Shown here: one piece after another, positions 17,195 to 24,852 of the stretch | How the letters are laid out: every line of letters begins with the position of its first letter | Position numbering within the stretch: position 1 is the stretch's first letter | Origin: Palsa-872 sp036495195 | GTDB taxonomy: Bacteria; Chloroflexota; Dormibacteria; Dormibacterales; Dormibacteraceae | Length of the DNA: 33,018 nt | Direction: 5' to 3' | Assembly (NCBI GenBank): GCA_036495195.1 | Contig: DASXNH010000261.1 | Coordinates: 1-33,018 of the forward strand | Program-made: the position numbers and the translations under genes | The notes under the pieces: model-generated | What the model was told of the DNA's origin: nothing | Database searches by the model: none | Seen by the model: only the letters and a program-made list of their open reading frames with translations

Positions 17195-18525
17195 TGGATT
17201 ACCCGTCCGTTAGCCTGGAGAATCAGGGACTCGCGAGGGCCCTGGAAGACGAGATCTGCGAGGTGTCCGCGCACGCCCACGCGGCGATGGCGCAGGTGGC
17301 CAGAGCGAGCGCTCGATTCGATGCCATCGGCGGCTGGTGCGCAGGCGGAATTCGCTCCTTCCCGCACTGGATGACCATCAACGCCGGGTTCGACATGCGC
17401 ACGGCTTCCGAATTGGTTCGTGTGGGCCAGTGCCTCGAATCCCTGCCCCGGATCTCCGAGGCTTTCAAGTCCGGCCGGCTGTCGTTCGACAAGGTTCGCC
17501 AGATCACGACGGTGGCGACCCCGGCCAGCGAGGAGGTTCTGCTCGGGGTCGCGCAGGGAGCTTCGGGCACCCAGCTGGCGAGGATCTGTCACGAGCTGCG
17601 GCGGATCGCCGACGCGGAGGCGCCGAAGCGCGCCGAGGAGCAGCTGGCCCAGCGCGGGCTGTGGATGCATTGGGACGACGACGGCATGCTCGTGCTCATG
17701 GCCAGGCTCACGGCCGAAGATGCCGCGGTCGTGAAGGCTGCGCTGGAATCGATCACCGGCTCGCAGCCGGTCAGGCCGGCGGTGGACGATGCGATCGATC
17801 CCGCCGACGATCGCTGGGCGGCGCGCCGGTCGGATGCCCTGGTCGCGATGTCCGAGCACGTGCTCGCGGGCGGAGCGGAAAGCCTGGTCACCTCGCCCGC
17901 TGCCCGCCAGGTCGTCGTGCACGTCGATGCGCGCGTGCTCACCGGCGAATCGAGCGAGGGTCGATGCTTCGTGGAGGGCGGTGCGCCCCTGTCGGCGGCG
18001 GCGGCGCTAAGGCTCGGCTGCGATGCCGAAGCCATCTGTCTCGTCGAGCGCGATGGGCTTCCCATCGACGTTGGTCGCAAACAGCGCATCGTCCCTGACA
18101 AGCTTCGCCTCGCGCTGCACGTGCGGGATCGGTTCTGCCGCTTCCCGGGCTGCTCGGTTCCGGCGCAGCGAACGGAGGCTCATCACTTCGAGCACTGGGC
18201 GTTCGGAGGCCCAACCAACCTCGACAACCTTTTGCTCCTGTGCGGCTTCCACCACCGCCGCCACCACGACGGCGCGTATCGCATCCGCAAGAGCGCCCAC
18301 GGGTTCTCCTTCGAGACTGACGACGGCCATGTGATTCAGCCGCCTCCCCGCGACCCGGTTGGGTTCGACCGAGGGGTTCCGGCTCTGCTTCGCTCTCGAC
18401 ACCCGGAGATCACTGCAGGCATCCCCGTAGCAGAGTGGGGCGGCGCCGACATGGACTTCGACTATGCCGTCAGCGTGACCGCTGACGCATGCGCCTTCGC
18501 GGAGGCACGGGCACGGGACGGCTAG
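17194..18525 (+). CDS. DUF222 domain HNH endonuclease (13E12-like)
   Basis: A 443-residue protein with an N-terminal alpha-helical DUF222 region (about 1-290) and a C-terminal HNH nuclease motif. Cys315 and Cys320 (CRFPGC), His330-His331 (AHHFEHW), GGPTNLDNLLLLC with Cys350, and HHRRHH (353-358) form the zinc and metal-binding finger. This is the architecture of the mycobacterial 13E12-repeat family, which is abundant in high-GC Gram-positives; it is thought to be a mobile or DNA-damage-related nuclease, target unknown. ATG 17194 is preferred to ATG 17119 because a full promoter ends 7 nt before it and would lie inside the longer frame. The SOS-like box suggests LexA control. No terminal repeats flank it. 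Confidence 0.88.
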   Translation: MDYPSVSLENQGLARALEDEICEVSAHAHAAMAQVARASARFDAIGGWCAGGIRSFPHWMTINAGFDMRTASELVRVGQCLESLPRISEAFKSGRLSFDKVRQITTVATPASEEVLLGVAQGASGTQLARICHELRRIADAEAPKRAEEQLAQRGLWMHWDDDGMLVLMARLTAEDAAVVKAALESITGSQPVRPAVDDAIDPADDRWAARRSDALVAMSEHVLAGGAESLVTSPAARQVVVHVDARVLTGESSEGRCFVEGGAPLSAAAALRLGCDAEAICLVERDGLPIDVGRKQRIVPDKLRLALHVRDRFCRFPGCSVPAQRTEAHHFEHWAFGGPTNLDNLLLLCGFHHRRHHDGAYRIRKSAHGFSFETDDGHVIQPPPRDPVGFDRGVPALLRSRHPEITAGIPVAEWGGADMDFDYAVSVTADACAFAEARARDG

Positions 18526-18528
18526 TCT
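18523..18528 (+). promoter_or_regulatory. TAGTCT -10 containing upstream stop codon
   Basis: TAGTCT at 18523-18528 ends 7 nt before GTG 18536. Its first three bases are the TAG stop of the HNH gene. The spacing gives a leaderless transcript for the DUF2752 gene. Confidence 0.4.
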
Positions 18529-18535
18529 ACTCACC

Positions 18536-18964
18536 GTGGTTCTTCCGGTCGCGATCACGAGGCCCGGGCCGGGCGACCGCATTCGCGACCTCTCCCTTAT
18601 CGGCGGCCTGCTCCTGTGGCTTGGCTACACGCGCATCTATTGGGCTCTCCACGTCGGACACTGGGTCCTACCGCCGTGTCCCTTCTTCTATCTGACAGGC
18701 CACCCCTGTCCTTTCTGTGGCGGCACCCGCGCGTTCGCCTACATGTGGCAGGGGGATGTCGCCGACGCCGTGCGTCTGTATCCGTTGGGCCCAGCGTTGT
18801 TTGCGGGCAGCGTGGTGGGGGTGGCCGGCCTGGTCGCCGGCATGGTCAGCGGTCGCAGCTGGGCGCTCAACTTCAGCTCGCGCCAGTGGCGCCTGGTCGC
18901 CGTCCTGGTGGTTGCTCTGGTGGGGTTCAGCTGGGCGCTCAAGGTTTTCGTCCTGGGCAACTGA
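18536..18964 (+). CDS. DUF2752 family membrane protein
   Basis: A 142-residue integral membrane protein. Hydrophobic segments are at about 20-36, 75-100 and 116-137. The defining DUF2752 motif is present as CPFFYLTGHPCPFCGGTRAFAYM: a CPFCG pair followed by a TRA box and a helix, with DVADAVRLYPLGPAL next. The function of the family is unknown; the Cys pair may bind metal or be redox-active. The GTG start is 10 nt after the HNH stop, with a leaderless-type -10 formed partly from that stop codon. The acyl-CoA dehydrogenase gene follows after 42 nt. There is no obvious pathway link to either neighbour. Confidence 0.8.
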   Translation: MVLPVAITRPGPGDRIRDLSLIGGLLLWLGYTRIYWALHVGHWVLPPCPFFYLTGHPCPFCGGTRAFAYMWQGDVADAVRLYPLGPALFAGSVVGVAGLVAGMVSGRSWALNFSSRQWRLVAVLVVALVGFSWALKVFVLGN

Positions 18965-19006
18965 GGTCGATGCGCGGTCCGGCCGCGCCATGCAACGATT
19001 GGTGCC

Positions 19007-20170
19007 TTGGACTTTCAACTGACCTCTGAGCAACAGGCGATCCGCGACGTGTGTCGCGATTTCGCTCGCGAGGTGGTGGCGCCGGCCGCCGAGGAGCTCG
19101 ACCGTCACCACCGATTTGGGTACGACATCGTCCGCCAGATGGGGGAGCTGGGGCTGTTCGGGCTCCCGTTCTCGGAGGAGTACGGCGGAGCGGGCGGCGA
19201 CTTCCTCTCGTTGTGCCTGGCGATCGAGGAGATATCGCGCGCGGACACCGGCGTCGGCATCACGCTCGAAGCGGCAGTCTGCCTGGGCGCCGCGCCGATC
19301 TACGACTTCGGCACCAAGGAGCAGAAGGCGATGTGGCTCCCGGATCTGCTCGCGGGCCGCAAGCTCTGGTCTTTCGGCCTGACCGAGCCTGAGGCCGGCT
19401 CCGATGCCGGCGCGACGAAGACGCGGGCCGAGCTGCACGACGGCAGCTGGGTGATCAACGGCGCCAAGCAGTTCATCACCAACTGCGGGACCGAGATCTC
19501 GGCCGGGGTGACGGCGACGGCGGTGACCGCCCAGGCCAACGGCGATCGCCCCGAGATCAGCGCCTTCATCATCCCCACCGGGACGCCCGGCTACCACGTG
19601 CTGGAGTCTTATCGCAAGCTCGGATGGCACTCCTCGGACACGCACCCGCTGAGCTTCGAGGATTGCCGCGTCCCCGAGGAGAACCTGCTCGGGGAGCGGG
19701 GAGGCGGCTACCGGCAGTTCCTCCACACGCTGCTCGGGGGCCGCATCGCGATCGCCGCGCTGTCGGTCGGTCTCGCGCAGGCATGCCTCGACGCATCGCT
19801 GGCATACGCCAAAGAGCGCAGGTCTTTCGGCGTGCCGATATCCAAGCACCAGGCGATTCAGTTCAAGCTGGCGGACATGGCGATGGAAACCGAGATCGCC
19901 CGCACGATGGTGTATCGAGCCGCGGCGACCTACATGAGCACGGCGGGCGAGACCACCGACGAGGCGCGGATGCTCGCTGCCATGTGCAAGCTGTACGCCT
20001 CCGAGACCTCCAAGCGGGCCGCGGACCAGGCGGTGCAGATCCACGGCGGGTACGGCTTCATGGAGGACTACCCGGTGGCGCGGTACTGGCGCGACGTCAA
20101 GGTCAACGAGATCGGCGAGGGCACCTCGGAGGTGCAGAGAATGCTGATCGCGCGCCTTCTGGGCTGCTGA
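19007..20170 (+). CDS. Acyl-CoA dehydrogenase
   Basis: A 387-residue FAD enzyme of the acyl-CoA dehydrogenase family, oxidising acyl-CoA to trans-2-enoyl-CoA and passing electrons to ETF. It has the N-terminal helical domain (MDFQLTSEQQAIRD), the FAD-contact motif FGLTEPEAGSDA, AKQFITNCG, and the C-terminal RRSFGVPISKHQAIQFKLADMA and QIHGGYGFMEDYPVARYWRD motifs. The catalytic base is expected at Glu371 in GEGTSEVQR; most relatives have Tyr rather than Gly before this Glu. The TTG start gives the family-typical MDFxLT beginning. AACGAT (18994-18999) ends 7 nt upstream but lacks the leading T. Substrate length cannot be told. The stop is 5 nt from the converging UspA stop. Confidence 0.93.
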   Translation: MDFQLTSEQQAIRDVCRDFAREVVAPAAEELDRHHRFGYDIVRQMGELGLFGLPFSEEYGGAGGDFLSLCLAIEEISRADTGVGITLEAAVCLGAAPIYDFGTKEQKAMWLPDLLAGRKLWSFGLTEPEAGSDAGATKTRAELHDGSWVINGAKQFITNCGTEISAGVTATAVTAQANGDRPEISAFIIPTGTPGYHVLESYRKLGWHSSDTHPLSFEDCRVPEENLLGERGGGYRQFLHTLLGGRIAIAALSVGLAQACLDASLAYAKERRSFGVPISKHQAIQFKLADMAMETEIARTMVYRAAATYMSTAGETTDEARMLAAMCKLYASETSKRAADQAVQIHGGYGFMEDYPVARYWRDVKVNEIGEGTSEVQRMLIARLLGC

Positions 20171-20175
20171 GAGAG

Positions 20176-20640
20176 CTACCCGCCGTCGCGCAGCAGCAGG
20201 ACCGGGCAGGGGCTGTGGTCGACGACGAACCGTGCGGTCGGGCCCAGCGAGCCGGGGCCGACGGGAGGCCGGCCGCGGCCGGTGCCCCGGAGAGCCACCA
20301 CGTCGGCGACCTCCGTCCGGGCGAGATCGCACACGACGGGGCCAGGCTCGCCGTCCACCCGGATCGACCTGACGGCGGCCGCCAGCGGCCCAGCCAGCTG
20401 CTCGGCTTCGGCCAGCGCCTCGGAGCTTCCGGTTCGCTCGGCCTCGGCCAGCTCACGCTCGCGATGGGGCGGCAGGTGGTGGCCGCCAGGCCGCTGCGGC
20501 CCGAGCTCGAGCCCAGCCCTCGCCCCAGGATGTCGCACATACAGGAGGACGAGCTCAGCATCGCCTAGTCGCAGCAGTCGCGCCAATGAGCCGAGCAGGC
20601 CTTCGGTCTCGAAGCCGTCCACGAGCACGAGCACGCGCAT
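20176..20640 (-). CDS. Universal stress protein (UspA) family
   Basis: A 154-residue single-domain Usp fold protein. The start MRVLVLVDGFETE is the first beta strand and nucleotide-loop region, ELVLLYVRHP is the second strand, and the C-terminus GSLGPTARFVVDHSPCPVLLLR carries the Gly-Ser ATP-loop and the typical last strand. ATP-binding likeness is partial: the G-2x-G part reads LRGTGRGRPPVG. It follows the permease gene on the same strand; ATG 20640 is 32 nt after the permease stop, while an in-frame GTG at 20676 would overlap that stop as GTGA. Usp proteins next to permeases sometimes modulate them, but no direct evidence exists here. Confidence 0.75.
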   Translation of the reverse strand: MRVLVLVDGFETEGLLGSLARLLRLGDAELVLLYVRHPGARAGLELGPQRPGGHHLPPHRERELAEAERTGSSEALAEAEQLAGPLAAAVRSIRVDGEPGPVVCDLARTEVADVVALRGTGRGRPPVGPGSLGPTARFVVDHSPCPVLLLRDGG

Positions 20641-20672
20641 TGGGTCCAGGCCATTCTCCCCCGGCGTCCCCT

Positions 20673-21947
20673 TCACCGGAAGCTCGCCGCCACGAGCAGC
20701 CCCGCCGCGAGCAGGGTGAGGGGGGCGACGATGGCGCCGAGCTTGAGGAAGTCCCACGCGGACACCTCGACGCCGCGCCGCCGGACGATCACCAGCCACA
20801 GCATCGTCGACAGGGCTCCCACCGGGGTCAGGTTGGGACCGAGGTCGGCTCCGGCGAGAGCGCCGAAGAGAAACGGCTGGTACAGGGACGGCTGCACGCC
20901 GCCCGCCTGCGCGCCTGAGATGAAGACCAGGACCGCGGGCAGGTTGTTGATCAGGTTGGAGGCCGCGGCGCTGCCGAGGAGGCCGGCGACCACAGCGCTC
21001 CCCGCGTCGCCGGCCTGGCCGACGGCGGACGAGACGAGAGCCGGCGTGATGCCCGCCTCCTCAACGCCGCGAACCAGGATGAAGAGCGCGGCGATGTAGA
21101 CGAACAGGGCGGGGCTCACATGCGCGCTCAGGTCTTCGCGCGACAGCCGGCGGCGCGCGGCGGCGAGCGCAAACAGGCCGCCCCCGCCCGCGATCGCGAC
21201 CACCCCGAGGGGCCACAGCAGCGCGGAACCGACGACGTAGGCGACGGCGAGCACCAGGAGCCCGGCCAGGACGGCGACGAAGAACGAGCGATCGGCAATC
21301 GCGAGCTTGACCGCGGCCCTCCAGTCGAACTCGAAGTGGCCGGCCGCCGAGCGCCAGAAGATTGCCATGAGGACGGCGGTCGTGATCGCGATCGAGGCAA
21401 TCGAGGCCGGCAGCAGATGGCCCTCGTAGACGGCGAGCGGCGCGTGCAGGCGATCACCGGTGAGGACGTTGATCGGATTCGATATCGGCAGCGTCATGGA
21501 TGCCGCGTTGGCCATGAAGCTGACCGCGAACAGGTAGGGCATGACCCGAAGCCGAAGGCGGGTCGCGATGGTGTAGACGACTGGGGTCAGGATGATCGCC
21601 GTCGCGTCGTTGGAGAGGAATGTCGTGATCACGGCGCCAAGGACGAAGACGTTGAAGAGGAGAAGCCGGCCGCTACCCCCGGCGGCAGCCGCCGCGAGGG
21701 CCGCCGCCCAGTCGAAGAAGCCCGCCATGTCGGCGACCGCCGCGGTCAGCATGAGCCCGAGAAAGAAGAGGAACAGGTTCCACTCGGAACCGATGGCGAC
21801 GAATGCGGCATTCGGGCTCACCACCCCGGTGATCAGCATCAGGGCGGCGCCGGCGCCGGCCGACCAGGCCTCGTTGATGCGGAACGGCCGAACGATGATG
21901 GCGACGAGGGTCGCCGCGAAGATCAGGCCGGCGAGAGCCATCGTCAT
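20673..21947 (-). CDS. ArsB/SLC13-type anion permease
   Basis: A 424-residue polytopic membrane protein with 10-12 hydrophobic segments. The family hallmarks of the ArsB/NhaD/citrate (ion transporter) superfamily are present in both inverted halves: FLSNDATAIILTPVV near residue 110, SNPINVLTG near 155, SNLINNLPAVLVF near 335 and GADLGPNLTPVGALSTML near 370. Arsenite efflux, dicarboxylate uptake and Na/H exchange are all possible in this superfamily, and nothing nearby (no arsR, arsC or sdhE-like gene) selects one. It lies in a minus-strand row after the YVTN protein, separated by 114 nt, and precedes UspA closely. Confidence 0.85.
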   Translation of the reverse strand: MTMALAGLIFAATLVAIIVRPFRINEAWSAGAGAALMLITGVVSPNAAFVAIGSEWNLFLFFLGLMLTAAVADMAGFFDWAAALAAAAAGGSGRLLLFNVFVLGAVITTFLSNDATAIILTPVVYTIATRLRLRVMPYLFAVSFMANAASMTLPISNPINVLTGDRLHAPLAVYEGHLLPASIASIAITTAVLMAIFWRSAAGHFEFDWRAAVKLAIADRSFFVAVLAGLLVLAVAYVVGSALLWPLGVVAIAGGGGLFALAAARRRLSREDLSAHVSPALFVYIAALFILVRGVEEAGITPALVSSAVGQAGDAGSAVVAGLLGSAAASNLINNLPAVLVFISGAQAGGVQPSLYQPFLFGALAGADLGPNLTPVGALSTMLWLVIVRRRGVEVSAWDFLKLGAIVAPLTLLAAGLLVAASFR

Positions 21948-22043
21948 GTTGGTGGGCGTAAGCGTTGCACGAGGCGCGAGCTCGCTTTTGGCAAACCTCG
22001 ACCGTCGCGGTCCTACGTGGGTATCGACGACCGAGCGGCAGGT

Positions 22044-22058
22044 CGCTCGTGACGAGCG
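22044..22058 (-). other. Stem-loop just after YVTN gene stop
   Basis: CGCTCGT (22044-22050) and ACGAGCG (22052-22058) are perfect inverted arms around one base, 3 nt beyond the stop codon of the minus-strand YVTN gene. It may be a 3'-end hairpin or weak terminator; no T-run follows. Confidence 0.35.
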
Positions 22059-22061
22059 CCG

Positions 22062-23327
22062 TCAGCGATAGACGCCGTTGTGGCCGAGGCTGTGAAGACC
22101 GACGTTCGGAAAGTACGTCAACCCGTGAGCCTCCGAGCCGACGGGGATCTTCGCGAGCAGCTTTCCGGTGACGGTGCTCATCACGTAGACGGTGGCGTTG
22201 TAGCGGCCTGACGCCCACAGCTGCGTTCCGGCTGGGTTGAGCTGGAGCATGTCTGGGCTGCCGCCGCCGGGGATGTACCACTTGGCGACCACCTTGCGGG
22301 TCGCGAAGTCGATGACCGAGAACGACCCTTCGAGCCGGTTCGAAACGTACAGGTCCCTGGCATCGCGGGAAACCTGGAAGCCGTGGGCGCCCTTCCCGGT
22401 CGGGATGAACTGAATCTCCTTCATCGCGATCGGGTCGACCACCGAGACTCCCATGCGGCCCTGGTTGCTCACGTAGAAGACGGTGCCGTCGGGGGAGAGC
22501 TTCACGTCGATCGGGAGCCCGCCGACATGCACCGCGCCGACCAGCTTCATGTGGATGACGTCGACCTTGGCAAGCATTCCCGTGTACTCGGTCGAGATCA
22601 TGAGATAGCTGCCGTCCGCGCTGAAGTCGAGGTGATCGGCGCCCGCCCACGGGATCTGAACCGAGGCCAGCAGCTTCCACCCATGGTGCGGGTCGCGGAA
22701 CTCGATGCGCTGCAGCCGCTCGACGACGTCGATCGCCTTCGTGCCGTCCGGCGTGAAGTAGAGGTTGTACGGAAACGGAATCGAGATCGTGCCGGCGGGC
22801 TTGCCGGTGTGGATGTCGATCTTCGTCAAGGTGCTCGAGCCCTCGTTGTCGACGTAAAGAGCGCTCATGTCCCACGCCGGGGCGATGTGATGGGGAATCG
22901 ACCCGACCGCAAAGTGGTCGATCACCTTGAAGGTCAACGGATCGATCACGTCGACAGTGCCGGCTCCGCTGTTGGGGACGTAAACGCGCGGAGGAAGCTT
23001 GCAGAGCGGACATGGAACAGTGCCCGACATGATGTTGGCGTACACGTTCACCGCCGTGGCCGGCAGGGTGCCCGGCTGGACATCAGGCGCGGGGAGGGCT
23101 CGAATCGGGCCTGTGGGGGTCGCTTCCGCAGTCGGCGTCGAGGGGCTCAGGTAAGGAGTCGTCCAGACCACGGCGAAGACCACTCCGGCCGGGCTCAGGA
23201 TCACGATCGTGAACAGCGCCGCGACCAGCACGCGCAGCGGTCGCGACCGCAGGGCTGAGAGCAGACCGTTATTCGTCAGGGAGATCTTCCAGCTTGGGGG
23301 CGAGCTCGCACACCCAGCGACCATCAT
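22062..23327 (-). CDS. Membrane-anchored YVTN beta-propeller protein
   Basis: Up to 421 residues. A basic cytosolic segment (Arg27, Arg29, Arg32) precedes a hydrophobic anchor (about 33-54), a Thr/Pro-rich spacer, a CPLC pair near residue 108, then a seven-bladed YVTN/WD-like propeller from about 115 to the end (repeats such as RVYVPNSGAGTVDVIDPLTFKV, VFYVSNQGRMGVSVVDPIA, DLYVSNRLEGSFSVIDFATRKV). The propeller probably lies outside the membrane and acts in binding; no catalytic residues are evident. ATG 23327 overlaps the preceding gene by 59 nt. GTG 23231 avoids overlap but would delete the positive residues before the anchor, so the longer form is favoured weakly. Confidence 0.8.
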   Translation of the reverse strand: MMVAGCASSPPSWKISLTNNGLLSALRSRPLRVLVAALFTIVILSPAGVVFAVVWTTPYLSPSTPTAEATPTGPIRALPAPDVQPGTLPATAVNVYANIMSGTVPCPLCKLPPRVYVPNSGAGTVDVIDPLTFKVIDHFAVGSIPHHIAPAWDMSALYVDNEGSSTLTKIDIHTGKPAGTISIPFPYNLYFTPDGTKAIDVVERLQRIEFRDPHHGWKLLASVQIPWAGADHLDFSADGSYLMISTEYTGMLAKVDVIHMKLVGAVHVGGLPIDVKLSPDGTVFYVSNQGRMGVSVVDPIAMKEIQFIPTGKGAHGFQVSRDARDLYVSNRLEGSFSVIDFATRKVVAKWYIPGGGSPDMLQLNPAGTQLWASGRYNATVYVMSTVTGKLLAKIPVGSEAHGLTYFPNVGLHSLGHNGVYR

Positions 23328-23691
23328 CGAGGCGCCGGATGAAACGACCGTAACCCTGGTTTCGTGCCACGTTCAAGAACTGCTCTTGGGTAATCAACGT
23401 TCTGAGGCGGGCCAGGTCCGCATAGGTGTTGTCGCGCATGATCCCGCCCACGACTCCAGCCAGCTCGCGCCATTGGCCTTCTGACAGCGGCTCGCCGTAG
23501 CCCGCGATGGTCACGAGCAGCGCCGCAGTGGCGCCGGTGATCGTTTCGGGCAGCAGCTTTTCGGCCTTTGCCCTCGAGATGATCTCGCGACCGGTGCCGA
23601 TGATGTCCGCGATCCGGTCTCGCCGCACCCCGATGATGTCGCGTCCGCTCCCGACCGTGGTGCCTTCGAGGTATCTAGGTCCTGCTTCCAT
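23269..23691 (-). CDS. Hypothetical soluble protein
   Basis: A 140-residue protein, not recognised. It appears all-soluble and largely helical: an N-terminal Gly/Arg/Ile stretch with repeated RDII/REII pattern (SGRDIIGV, RIADIIGT, GREIISRA) may form short helical repeats, followed by an Ala/Leu helix (ITGATAALLVTIAGYG), a LARLRTLITQEQFLNVARNQGYGRFI segment and a WVCELAPKLEDL end. It is the first gene of the minus-strand row and is divergent from an acyl-CoA dehydrogenase, with interleaved -10 elements in the gap. Its C-terminal end overlaps the long version of the YVTN gene. No function is proposed. Confidence 0.6.
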   Translation of the reverse strand: MEAGPRYLEGTTVGSGRDIIGVRRDRIADIIGTGREIISRAKAEKLLPETITGATAALLVTIAGYGEPLSEGQWRELAGVVGGIMRDNTYADLARLRTLITQEQFLNVARNQGYGRFIRRLDDGRWVCELAPKLEDLPDE

Positions 23692-23702
23692 TCCCGATTC
23701 CC

Positions 23703-23713
23703 TATTCTAGTTT
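23703..23713. promoter_or_regulatory. Interleaved divergent -10 elements
   Basis: On the plus strand TAGTTT (23708-23713) ends 8 nt before the GTG start at 23722, a leaderless arrangement. On the minus strand TAGAAT occupies 23704-23709, ending 12 nt before ATG 23691. The two hexamers share bases, so the 30-bp gap can probably fire in only one direction at a time. Confidence 0.4.
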
Positions 23714-23721
23714 GCCTGCCA

Positions 23722-24843
23722 GTGGACCTGGATTTGGCGCCCCAGCACGCACACTTCCGAGACGCCGTCCGCGAACTGGCGCAGGGAGTGGTTCGGCCGC
23801 ATGCCGAAGAGGTCGATCGCGACCATCGATTCCCGATCGAGGCCATTGAGGCGGCCAAGACAGCCGGGCTCATGGGAGTCCTGATCCCACGTGAGTACGG
23901 CGGGGCCGGCCTGGATGCAATCGCCTTCGCTCTCTGCATCGAAGAGCTGGCCCAGGCCTGCGCTTCGACATCGGTCATCGTCGACGTTCACACGAGCGTC
24001 GGGAGCGAGCCGATCCTGCTCTTCGGCACTGAGGAGCAGAAGCGCCGGTGGCTCCCGCCTCTCGCGTCGGGCGAGCTGCTGGGCGCCTTCGCCCTGACCG
24101 AACCGGCTTCGGGGTCGGATGCAGCCTCGCTGACGACGAGCGCCCGCCGCGATGGCGATCGGTACGTCCTCAACGGCACGAAGGTTTTCATAACGACGAT
24201 TGGGCGGGCGGATCTGTACATCGTGTTTGCGCGGACGGGACGCGAGGATCAGCGGGCAGCTGGGATCAGTGCTTTTCTTGTGCCCGCGAATACACCAGGC
24301 CTGCGCGTTGGCCAGCTGTTCGAGAAGATGGGGTTGCGCGGATCGCCAACCGGCGAGCTGGTGCTCGAAGACCTTGTGGTGCCGGCTGCCAACCGGCTGG
24401 CTGCCGAGGGCCATGGCTTCACGGTGGCGATGCGGGCGCTCGATTCCGGCCGCATCGGCATCTCAGGCCAGGCGCTCGGAATTGCTCAGGCGGCCGTCGA
24501 CGAGTCGCGCGCAGCGCTCCGGGAGCGGGAAGGGGCCCAGGGTGATGAGTTCATGCTCGCGGACATGGCGACGCGCCTGGAGTCGGCTCGGATGCTCGCT
24601 TACAACGCCGCATGGCTGTGCAGCCTCGGCCGGCCCTTTACGCGACAGGCGTCGATGGCCAAGCTCCACTGCACCGATACCGCCATGCAGATTGCGCTGG
24701 ACGCCGTTCAGCTGGCGGGCGAGGAAGGCACGGTCTCGGGAAGTCCATTCGAACGCCACGTCCGCGACGCCAAAGCGCTGCAGATATACGAGGGTTCGAA
24801 CCAGGTCCAGCGCATCGTCATCGCCCGCGAGGTGCTCAGCTAA
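23722..24843 (+). CDS. Acyl-CoA dehydrogenase
   Basis: A 373-residue acyl-CoA dehydrogenase: N-terminal helical domain, EYGGAGLDAIAFALCIEEL, the flavin-contact motif FALTEPASGSDA, NGTKVFITTIG, and catalytic Glu357 in IYEGSNQVQR. The RQASMAKLHCTDTAMQIALDAVQLAGEEG segment departs from the usual HGGYG-type loop (here LAGEEGTVSGSPFERHVRDA), so this copy diverges around the adenine or FAD dimer contact. GTG start 23722 gives MDLDLAPQHAHFRD, aligned with relatives. Its stop codon TAA is used in the -10 of the next dehydrogenase. The pair probably serves related substrates of one beta-oxidation route; chain specificity is not deducible. Confidence 0.92.
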   Translation: MDLDLAPQHAHFRDAVRELAQGVVRPHAEEVDRDHRFPIEAIEAAKTAGLMGVLIPREYGGAGLDAIAFALCIEELAQACASTSVIVDVHTSVGSEPILLFGTEEQKRRWLPPLASGELLGAFALTEPASGSDAASLTTSARRDGDRYVLNGTKVFITTIGRADLYIVFARTGREDQRAAGISAFLVPANTPGLRVGQLFEKMGLRGSPTGELVLEDLVVPAANRLAAEGHGFTVAMRALDSGRIGISGQALGIAQAAVDESRAALREREGAQGDEFMLADMATRLESARMLAYNAAWLCSLGRPFTRQASMAKLHCTDTAMQIALDAVQLAGEEGTVSGSPFERHVRDAKALQIYEGSNQVQRIVIAREVLS

Positions 24844-24846
24844 GCT
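24841..24846 (+). promoter_or_regulatory. TAAGCT -10 containing upstream stop codon
   Basis: TAAGCT at 24841-24846 ends 6 nt before GTG 24853 and begins with the TAA stop of the preceding dehydrogenase. It predicts a leaderless transcript for the second dehydrogenase. Confidence 0.35.
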
Positions 24847-24852
24847 CACCCC

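Noticed and set aside
17194..18525. HNH gene as a homing intron or transposon insertion
   Set aside because: No terminal inverted repeats, target duplications, intron structure or interrupted host gene are visible around it.
18668..20332. Long open frame of about 554 codons on the minus strand opposite DUF2752 and an acyl-CoA dehydrogenase
   Set aside because: It reads as Arg/Gly/His/Pro-rich sequence with no domain, and the plus strand carries clear family proteins. Long antisense frames are expected at this GC content. The same applies to the antisense frames at 15054-16244, 15770-17185 and 21673-23013.
23310..23327. Lipobox-like VAGC near the N-terminus of the YVTN protein
   Set aside because: Only five residues precede the Cys and there is no hydrophobic signal region before it. 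The real membrane segment comes later (residues about 33-54).
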